NCBI RefSeq assembly: GCF_030532195.1
Contig: NZ_JAUNLP010000009.1
Coordinates: 6,384 to 53,636, forward strand
Source of the DNA: Corynebacterium sp.
GTDB lineage: Bacteria > Actinomycetota > Actinomycetes > Mycobacteriales > Mycobacteriaceae
Reading direction: 5' to 3'
DNA length: 47,253 nucleotides
The position numbers were made by a program, and so were the translations under genes. Shown piece after piece: positions 41,694 to 47,253 of this stretch (positions are counted from its first letter, which is position 1; every line of letters starts with the position of its first letter). Below the pieces are notes generated by a model. It saw only the letters and a program-made list of their open reading frames with translations. It did not search any database and was not told the DNA's origin.

Positions 41694-42544
41694 AACTCTT
41701 CGGAGAAATTCCCAGTTCAGCCACGCTAACCGTGTTGGTTGGTTTCGCTGCGGCGCTGGTTGCGTGGCCTGATGGGACGGGATCGACGCGCACGCGGGCC
41801 CTGGCACAGGTCGGGGATGAAGACGCGAAGGGTCTGGCAGCGAGGTGGAATCACAAGAATTGGGTTGCTGCTGCTCCGCATTTGCTCATCGTTGTGCCAG
41901 CAGTAGGGTTCATGGCTGTCGCGGGGATACCGGGACTGGTCGCAGGCGCATTGCTCGGTCGCACCGCGGGGGCCATGGTGAAAGCTGGGAGGACGCGGCG
42001 CGGTGGTCGTCGTGAAGCGGAAAGCGCTGCTGAGGCGTTGGAGACCATCACCGCGCAGTTGCGGGCGGGCGTGGCGACGGCACGGGCGCTCGAGGTCGCC
42101 GCAGCGGAAGTTCGCAGGGCAGACGGCACCGCGGTTGCGGACCAATTGGCTCATGCCGCGCGCCGAGCGCACTTCGCCGATCCATGGGATGACCTGGAGG
42201 AATCCTCGGAGGAATTACAGCGAATCGGACGTGCGTGGCAGGTCGCGCAGCGCCGTGGACTCAGTTTGGCGGGACTGCTGGACTGTGTGCGTGGTGATGT
42301 GCGGGCGCGGCAGGCGCATCGCTCTCAGGCGCAGGCAGCGCTGGCGGGACCGCGGATGACCATTGCCATTCTTGCCTCGTTGCCGGTGTTTGGGCTGGTC
42401 ATGGGGCAAGCGTTTGGGGCGGCACCCGTGAGTTTCCTAAGTCATGGACTTGGCGGGGTTGTGCTGGTGGTCGGCGTGGTGTTGGTGTGCGTGGGGCTCG
42501 AGTGGTCGGTGTCGATTATCGATCGGGCGGAGGCAGGTCGATGA
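41690..42544 (+). CDS. tadB: Tad pilus inner-membrane platform protein TadB-like
   Basis: A 284-residue protein of the GspF/TadB type. Hydrophobic helices lie near the start (about 8-25) and at 60-95, and a final pair at about 225-280 surrounds a cytoplasmic helical domain containing EALETITAQLRAGVATARALEVAAAEV and LAGLLDCVRGDVRARQAHRSQAQAAL. It corresponds to Rv3658c. It links the ATPase to the growing pilus. It overlaps tadA and tadC by 4 bp each. Confidence 0.88.
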   Translation: MKLFGEIPSSATLTVLVGFAAALVAWPDGTGSTRTRALAQVGDEDAKGLAARWNHKNWVAAAPHLLIVVPAVGFMAVAGIPGLVAGALLGRTAGAMVKAGRTRRGGRREAESAAEALETITAQLRAGVATARALEVAAAEVRRADGTAVADQLAHAARRAHFADPWDDLEESSEELQRIGRAWQVAQRRGLSLAGLLDCVRGDVRARQAHRSQAQAALAGPRMTIAILASLPVFGLVMGQAFGAAPVSFLSHGLGGVVLVVGVVLVCVGLEWSVSIIDRAEAGR

Positions 42545-43182
42545 CTGCTGCAGCACTGCTGGTCGCAGCGTATTTATGCTTGCCGACGTTCCGTCCCGCG
42601 GCTTACCGGTTGCCCGAAATAGCCGGGAATGTGTCCGAGCCTGTGGGCAAACGGAAGGTAGCGGTGTGGTGGTATCGGACATCCCAGTGGGTTCGGGCAC
42701 GTGTACGAGCGTTGGCCAAGGATGGCCGGATAGCCCCGGCGCTGCTGCTCGATGCTGCGGCTGCACTGGATGTCATGGCCGCGTGTTTGAGTGCGGGCCT
42801 GCCGCTATCACAGGCTATGGTTGCTGCCGCCGACGGTGTCAGCCCTGAATTGGCAGAGCCACTACAGCGCTGTTCAGCACGCCTATCCGTCGGGGCACGT
42901 TCGGCATGGGAAGCGCTCAGTGGCACCCCGGCGCTGGCGCCACTGGCGACTGCTGGCCGCAGAGCGGCGGAGTCGGGCACCTCGCTTGCCGATGCTCTGG
43001 CAGACACTGCCACCACGTACCGCGAACAGGCACATGACGCAGCTCAGGCTGTGGCGGAGCGTGCCGGCGTGCTTATTGCTGGCCCACTCGCCCTGTGCTT
43101 TCTGCCCGCCTTTGTGGTTTTAGGTTTGATCCCCACAATCGCAGGGCTAGCCGACGACATGTTTGCGGGGATGGTGCCCTGA
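42541..43182 (+). CDS. tadC: Tad pilus platform protein TadC-like
   Basis: A 213-residue protein starting at ATG 42541, which overlaps the tadB stop. The domain resembles TadB: LDAAAALDVMAACLSAGLPLSQAMVAAA, then AAESGTSLADALADTATTYREQAHDAAQAVAERAGVLIAGPLALCFLPAFVVLGLIPTI with two C-terminal helices. It is the second platform subunit, equal to Rv3657c, and shorter than Gram-negative TadC as in other actinobacteria. Confidence 0.88.
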   Translation: MTAAALLVAAYLCLPTFRPAAYRLPEIAGNVSEPVGKRKVAVWWYRTSQWVRARVRALAKDGRIAPALLLDAAAALDVMAACLSAGLPLSQAMVAAADGVSPELAEPLQRCSARLSVGARSAWEALSGTPALAPLATAGRRAAESGTSLADALADTATTYREQAHDAAQAVAERAGVLIAGPLALCFLPAFVVLGLIPTIAGLADDMFAGMVP

Positions 43183-43314
43183 TGAGTACCTACCGCTTTT
43201 CCAGATTGGCGCGCGGGCCGCCTGGGGAATGCCCGTTCCCACATCCCACACCCGACACCCCACATTCAACATCCCACACCACATCCGGACTCTCTAGGAA
43301 AAAAGGAGAACCAC
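43183..43314 (+). promoter_or_regulatory. G-poor leader before the flp-type gene
   Basis: This is the only non-overlapping gap in the Tad operon. From about 43235 to 43290 the RNA would be almost free of G, with repeated CCCACA/ACACC units, then AAAAAAGGAGAA as a strong ribosome-binding site. An unstructured leader of this kind could raise translation of the pilin over the other genes. Confidence 0.4.
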
Positions 43315-43596
43315 ATGTCCATCACGTCCGACACGTCCGACAAGGAAAACCAGTCTGCGGTGACCAAACCGCTGACTAATTCGCTAACTAACCCGCTTTC
43401 TGCAGCACAATCTTTCTTCGCCCGCCGCGTCCAGACTCTAGCGAAGGAGGAAGACGGCATGTCAACGGTGGAATATGCACTCGGCACGATTGCTGCTGCG
43501 GCGTTTGGAGCGCTGCTCTACACCGTTGTGACCGGCGGAGATATCACTGAAGCGCTGACCGGAATCATCGAAAGGGCACTCAACACCGATGTCTAG
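43315..43596 (+). CDS. flp: Flp-type pilin/DUF4244 protein
   Basis: A 93-residue protein with a long cytoplasmic leader (about 44 residues, Ser/Thr/Asn rich). The prepilin-like junction DG-MSTVEYALG has the Glu+5-type residue, followed by one hydrophobic helix (about 50-72) and the tail TEALTGIIERALNTDV. It corresponds to Rv3656c (DUF4244), the pilin candidate of the actinobacterial Tad cluster. Cleavage would be after Gly in EEDG by a prepilin peptidase that is not in this window. Its good ribosome-binding site sets it apart from its neighbours. Confidence 0.85.
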   Translation: MSITSDTSDKENQSAVTKPLTNSLTNPLSAAQSFFARRVQTLAKEEDGMSTVEYALGTIAAAAFGALLYTVVTGGDITEALTGIIERALNTDV

Positions 43597-43942
43597 CCGC
43601 ATCCGCTCCGCGCTTACTCGGTTGCATGCCGACGAGGATGGCCAAACCACCGTAGAGACCGCTTTTGGCCTGGCTGCATTGGTCATTGTCATGATGACGG
43701 CACTGTCGGGTCTGGTCACGGTCGCTACGTATCTCGGCCTTACCGATACCGCCGGTGCCATCGCCCGAGCTCAGGCGCGGGGCGATGCGGATACCGTGGC
43801 CGAACTTCGCTCCACCGCCGGCGGCGAGGTTGCCATCTCGGAGGCCTCTGGCACCGTTCGGGTGACTGTCACAGGTCAGGCAGGGCCGTTCTCCTTGCAT
43901 GCCACAGCAGTCGCGCTAAAGGAGCAGGCGGCGACATCATGA
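43589..43942 (+). CDS. tadE: TadE-like pseudopilin
   Basis: A 117-residue protein starting at ATG 43589, which overlaps the flp stop by 8 bp. The cytoplasmic leader ends ADEDGQTTVETAFGLAAL, which is the TadE prepilin-like signature followed by a membrane helix. The exported part has about 70 residues. It equals Rv3655c. It is expected to be a minor pseudopilin in the Tad apparatus. Confidence 0.87.
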   Translation: MSSRIRSALTRLHADEDGQTTVETAFGLAALVIVMMTALSGLVTVATYLGLTDTAGAIARAQARGDADTVAELRSTAGGEVAISEASGTVRVTVTGQAGPFSLHATAVALKEQAATS

Positions 43943-44316
43943 ACCACACATCCCAACAAATGAGAGCCACACTACGACGCCTGCGACGCGAAGAAGAAGG
44001 CTCCACCACAGTCGCTGCAGCCCTTTTCATTGCGGCTTTTGTAGCGCTGACCATGGTCGGAGTGGCTGCAGGAGTCGGTGTGGTCAAGGCTCGTCAAGCA
44101 GCGGTAGCTGCAGATTTAAGCGCGGTGGCAGGAGCTGTTGCCGCGCAGGAGGGAGATCACGCCTGCGAGGCTGCGCAGAAAATAGCCTCGGCCAATCAAG
44201 CAAGAGTCCTGACCTGCGACATTGACGGGGAAGACGTACAGGTCAGGGTGGAAAGGAGGGATAAGGAAGCCACCTCGAGGGCGGGACCGGCACCGCACGC
44301 TACTGACCGTCGTTAA
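43939..44316 (+). CDS. Rv3654c/TadF-like pseudopilin
   Basis: A 125-residue protein. The leader ends REEEGSTTVAAALFIAAFVAL, again a pseudopilin-like junction and helix, followed by QAAVAADLSAVAGAVA, typical of the helicase/secretion-neighbourhood TadE-like family. Two cysteines, in HACEAAQ and LTCDIDG, may form a disulfide outside the membrane. It overlaps tadE by 4 bp (ATGA). Its last 17 bp overlap the convergent helicase gene. Confidence 0.85.
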   Translation: MNHTSQQMRATLRRLRREEEGSTTVAAALFIAAFVALTMVGVAAGVGVVKARQAAVAADLSAVAGAVAAQEGDHACEAAQKIASANQARVLTCDIDGEDVQVRVERRDKEATSRAGPAPHATDRR

Positions 44317-46636
44317 GCGAGCGTGCGATACCGCTGAGCACCTTGATTGCGCCTGCCTTGTCCAACGGATCATTGCCGTTGCCGCACTTGGGCGATTGGA
44401 TGCAGGAGGGACAGCCGGATTCGCACTCGCAGGCGGCGACGGCGTCGCGGGTGGCGCGAATCCACTGGGCAAAGGCCTCGTAGCCACGGTCGGCGAACCC
44501 CGCGCCGCCGGGGTGGCCGTCATAGACAAAAACAGTCGGCTGCTGCGTGTCGGCATGCTGCACGGTGGAAACACCACCGATGTCCCAGCGATCGCAGGTG
44601 GCTATCAGCGGCAGCAGGCCAATTGCGGCATGCTCGGCTGCGTGCAGCGCGCCGGGCGCAATATCGGAACTCACTCCCCAGGAGCGCAAGGTTGACTCGG
44701 GCATGGTGTAGGCCACAGCGCGGGTGACCAAGCGCTGCGGGGGATAGTCAAGCTCAACGCTATCGAGAATTTCGCCAGTATCCAGGCGGCGAAGATAGGA
44801 GGTGACCTGGTGAAAGACCTCGACCTGGCATGAGGCGACCTGAAGGCCGTGGTAGTGGCGCATGTCGTCGATATCCAGGATGCGGATGGTGGTATCCATC
44901 CGTGAACTGGTGGAATACCGCGGCTGCTCCGGGTGCACGAGGGCGACGAGGCTGTCGAAGTCCAGCTGGTCCACAAGGTAGGACTCACCGCGGTGGAGGT
45001 AGACGGCACCGTCGTGAACCTGCTGCATGGCGCGGCCAAGATCGATGGTGCCAAGCAGTCGGCCATCGGTTTGGTCGACAATCGCGACCTCCTGGCCATC
45101 GCCACCGCGGACGTTCACGGCATCGTGAGCAGTGGCAATGCGTGGCCCCTCATCGCGGTCGGTGGGGTAGTAGGTGGGCTCTTGGCCCTCCCACGTGCGC
45201 TTGCGCAACCACCCGGCGGCCACCATGTCTTCGGCGACAGGCAGGGTTCCCCACGCCTGCAGCTGTGACGTGGTCAGGGGTTTTTCAACGGCAGCGCAGT
45301 AGAGATGTGACCACACCACATGCGGGTTGCGCGGGTCGAAGACGGTCTTCTCCACCGGCCGACCCAGCAGCGCGGAGGGGTTGTGGACCAGGTAGGTATC
45401 CATGGGGTCATCGCGGGCCACCAGGATGACCAGCGCACCCTGGCCACGACGCCCCGCGCGGCCCGCCTGCTGCCAGAAGGACGCCACAGTACCCGGGAAA
45501 CCGGCCTGTACCACTGCGTCGAGGCCGCCGACATCGATACCGAGCTCAAGCGCATTGGTGGTGGCGACTCCAAGCAGGGTGCCGTCGTCAAGCTTGCGTT
45601 CGATGTCGCGGCGTTCCTCAGCGAGGTAGCCGGCGCGGTAGGACTCGATGCGCTCGGCGAGGTCACTGCGGTGGCGGTGCTCCAGGCGTTCGCGCACGCC
45701 GAGGGCAATCTTCTCCGCGCTGCGGCGTGAGCGGGTAAACGTCAGCGTACGAGCACCCTCAACGAGCAGGTCAGCCATGATATCGGCAGCCTCTGTCGGA
45801 GCGGGTCGGCGGACAGGCGCGCCATTTTCGCCCTCAAGGTCGGGGAGCAGGCCGGGCTCCCACAGCGCGATGGTGCGCTCGCCGACGGGAGCGCCATCTT
45901 CGGTGATGGCTTCAACCGGCTCGCCGATGAGGCGACGTGCCTGGTCAGCGGGGTCATTGGTGGTGGCGGAGGCAAAAATCACGGTCGGTGAGGCACCGTA
46001 CTCGCGGGCTAGCCGCAGCAGCCTGCGCAGAATCTGCGAGACGTTGGCGCCGAACACGCCTCGGTAGGCGTGGCATTCATCAACGACGACGTAGCGCAGA
46101 TTGCGAAGCATGCGCGTCCACCGAATGTGGTTGCCAAGAATCGAGGCATGCAGCATATCCGGGTTGGTAAACACCCACCGAGCATGGTCGCGGATGGCGC
46201 GCCGGGCATCCTGTGGGGTGTCGCCGTCGTAAAGCGAAATCAGTGAGCTCAGCGATGCCGGTGCCGTCTGACGGGCAGTGGCCAACTGATCGGCGCCGAG
46301 TGCCTTGGTTGGCGAGAGGTACAACGCGGTCGTCGCGGGGGTAGTGGTCAGTTCGGTGAGCACGGGCAGTAGATAACCGAGCGACTTGCCCGACGCCGTG
46401 CCTGTCGACACCACGCAATGCACACCCTCACGTGCGAGATTCGCCGTGGCCACCTGATGAGTCCACAGCTTCTCAATTCCACGGTCCACCAGCACTTCTT
46501 TAAGCCAGCTCGGCACCCACTCTGGCCACGGCGCCGTGATGCCCGCACGCGCCGGCAGGTCCGCAATATGCGTCACTGTCGCCCGCGGATGCGCCTTGAT
46601 CACAGGCCCCAGCAGCTCGCGCCCAAACGACTCCAT
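44300..46636 (-). CDS. DEAD/DEAH-box helicase, MrfA/Rv3649-like, with DUF1998-type zinc region
   Basis: A 778-residue protein from ATG 46636 (a TTG and a GTG lie a few codons earlier). Helicase lobe 1 has the Q-like LWTHQVATANLA, Walker A STGTASGKSLGYLLP, and DECHAYRG (DExH). Lobe 2 has TNALELGIDVGGLDAVVQAGFPGTVASFWQQAGRAGRRGQGAL. The C-terminal DUF1998-like region ends with the four-cysteine set CECESGCPSCIQSPKC, expected to bind zinc. This is the SftH/MrfA type involved in mitomycin repair in Bacillus and common beside actinobacterial Tad clusters. It is convergent with that operon and divergent from cspA. Confidence 0.93.
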   Translation of the reverse strand: MESFGRELLGPVIKAHPRATVTHIADLPARAGITAPWPEWVPSWLKEVLVDRGIEKLWTHQVATANLAREGVHCVVSTGTASGKSLGYLLPVLTELTTTPATTALYLSPTKALGADQLATARQTAPASLSSLISLYDGDTPQDARRAIRDHARWVFTNPDMLHASILGNHIRWTRMLRNLRYVVVDECHAYRGVFGANVSQILRRLLRLAREYGASPTVIFASATTNDPADQARRLIGEPVEAITEDGAPVGERTIALWEPGLLPDLEGENGAPVRRPAPTEAADIMADLLVEGARTLTFTRSRRSAEKIALGVRERLEHRHRSDLAERIESYRAGYLAEERRDIERKLDDGTLLGVATTNALELGIDVGGLDAVVQAGFPGTVASFWQQAGRAGRRGQGALVILVARDDPMDTYLVHNPSALLGRPVEKTVFDPRNPHVVWSHLYCAAVEKPLTTSQLQAWGTLPVAEDMVAAGWLRKRTWEGQEPTYYPTDRDEGPRIATAHDAVNVRGGDGQEVAIVDQTDGRLLGTIDLGRAMQQVHDGAVYLHRGESYLVDQLDFDSLVALVHPEQPRYSTSSRMDTTIRILDIDDMRHYHGLQVASCQVEVFHQVTSYLRRLDTGEILDSVELDYPPQRLVTRAVAYTMPESTLRSWGVSSDIAPGALHAAEHAAIGLLPLIATCDRWDIGGVSTVQHADTQQPTVFVYDGHPGGAGFADRGYEAFAQWIRATRDAVAACECESGCPSCIQSPKCGNGNDPLDKAGAIKVLSGIARSLNDGQ

Positions 46637-46672
46637 CACCAACGACCTTCCCAGCAAACGCGCACTTCACAT

Positions 46673-46686
46673 GCTTTACGACGGCC
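46673..46686 (+). repeat. Dispersed intergenic repeat, copy 3
   Basis: GCTTTACGACGGCC in the helicase/cspA spacer, followed by CCAGCGCCCC. It matches the copies at 3241 and 28695. A further CCCGCGG/CCGCGGG-type pairing (about 46704-46735) follows it. Confidence 0.55.
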
Positions 46687-46860
46687 CCAGCGCCCCAGCC
46701 GCCCCGCGGAATTACGTGACATGCCCGCGGGGGTGATAAAAACCTGTTTGGAATCGGCGCGGGGCCTGAAAGCATGGCAGACTTTTCGAGTGTATCGCCC
46801 GCGGTGTGACGCCCGGTCGATTGCGAGTTTTATCAAATCCTGAAGTTGGGAAGTTTTGTA

Positions 46861-47064
46861 ATGGCACAGGGTACTGTGAAGTGGTTCAACTCGGAGAAGG
46901 GCTTCGGGTTTATCGCCCCAGCTGACGGTGGCAACGACGTGTTCGTTCACTACTCCGAGATTCAGGGCACTGGTTTTAAGACTCTTGAGGAGAACCAGGC
47001 CGTGGAGTTCGAAATCGGTGAGGGCCAGAAGGGCCCGCAGGCACTGGATGTGAAGCCTCTGTAA
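46861..47064 (+). CDS. cspA: Cold-shock protein CspA
   Basis: A 67-residue single CSD protein with the RNP1 motif KGFGFI and RNP2-like DVFVHYSEI. It binds single-stranded RNA and DNA as a chaperone. The start is ATG 46861; an upstream in-frame TTG at 46846 has no site. It occupies the position of Rv3648c next to the helicase. The 5' leader back to the helicase gene is about 220 bp. A terminator lies at 47115. Confidence 0.95.
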   Translation: MAQGTVKWFNSEKGFGFIAPADGGNDVFVHYSEIQGTGFKTLEENQAVEFEIGEGQKGPQALDVKPL

Positions 47065-47114
47065 GTCGAGGCCGTTCGAGGTCCGGCCGGTAGGACTTCT
47101 GGCCGGTAGGGCTA

Positions 47115-47150
47115 CCCACGCAGAATTCAGTTTCTGCGTGGGCTTTCTTG
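47115..47150 (+). terminator. Terminator of cspA
   Basis: CCCACGCAGAA and TTCTGCGTGGG (perfect 11 bp, 6-nt loop) followed by CTTTCTTGTTT. Just before it GGCCGGTAGG occurs twice (47085 and 47101). Confidence 0.9.
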
Positions 47151-47253
47151 TTTCTACGGGGCTTGCGCGCGCGAAAGTAACGGTTAACCGCATTCACGGG
47201 GGGGGGTGTCCCTATGTTTTTGTCAAGTGTCAGGCCGATGTTGGCGAGTACAG

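Noticed and set aside
47195..47253. Start of a further gene at the right edge (ATG near 47213)
   Set aside because: Too few codons and no clear ribosome-binding site; topA would be expected further on by gene order but cannot be shown here.

Overview
The window looks like chromosome from a moderately high-GC actinobacterium, most likely a Corynebacterium. The reasons are a GlxR-type CRP regulator of 227 residues, a WhcA/WhiB4 protein beside a PASTA-containing class A PBP, an ECF factor of the SigC type beside a heme catalase, an SpaABC-like sortase-assembled pilus operon, and a long block in the same gene order as Mycobacterium tuberculosis Rv3683 to Rv3648c (ponA2, whiB4, DUF4177, ridA, MBL, crp, nth, tlpA, nudix, marP ... 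serB-like, ssd, tadABC, flp, tadE, Rv3649 helicase, cspA). I cannot name the species.

Layout. (1) 1-12.3 kb is a surface-protein region. It holds the end of a large VaFE-repeat secreted protein, a class E/F-like sortase and a small membrane/secreted protein, then about 1.2 kb of AT-richer non-coding DNA, then a complete pilus operon in the order of the corynebacterial spaA-srtA-spaB-spaC loci: major pilin (LPMTG), class C sortase, LAITG minor/basal pilin, 1360-residue tip-type adhesin (LPKTG). (2) 12.5-14.9 kb: sigC and divergent katA. (3) 15.0-15.9 kb: two small, very acidic, signal-less paralogous proteins that share a PFGRDF core. I do not recognise this family. (4) 16.5-22.9 kb: a leftward Mrp-type Na+/H+ antiporter operon (A/B fusion, C, D, E, F, G). 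(5) 23.1-31 kb: tRNA-Pro(CGG), a metallophosphoesterase, a GatB/YqeY protein, ponA2, whcA, a DUF4177 protein, ridA, an MBL-fold hydrolase, a repeat-rich 650-bp spacer, and glxR. (6) 31.4-36.7 kb: nth, a TlpA-like thioredoxin, a Nudix hydrolase and the MarP-type protease in one overlapping rightward operon, facing a leftward alpha/beta-hydrolase-like gene and a holin-X-like membrane protein. (7) 36.9-44.3 kb: a degenerate Fic-fold protein, a SerB-like HAD phosphatase, then the ssd-tadA-tadB-tadC-flp-tadE-tadF-like type IVc pilus/secretion operon with 4-8 bp overlaps. (8) 44.3-47.2 kb: an MrfA/Rv3649-like DEAD/DEAH helicase and divergent cspA.

Functionally the window joins two independent surface-appendage systems (covalent sortase pili and Tad-type pili), envelope and acid/oxidative stress genes (katA, sigC, marP, whcA, ponA2, Mrp) and the global cAMP regulator. 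The points most worth checking are the PFGRDF pair, the VaFE protein with no sorting signal beside a sortase that appears to lack its usual Arg, a Fic-like protein that has lost its catalytic His but keeps an inhibitory-helix-like motif, an alpha/beta-hydrolase without a nucleophile, a cluster of TATGGCTC boxes behind the MBL gene, and two DnaA boxes upstream of ssd.
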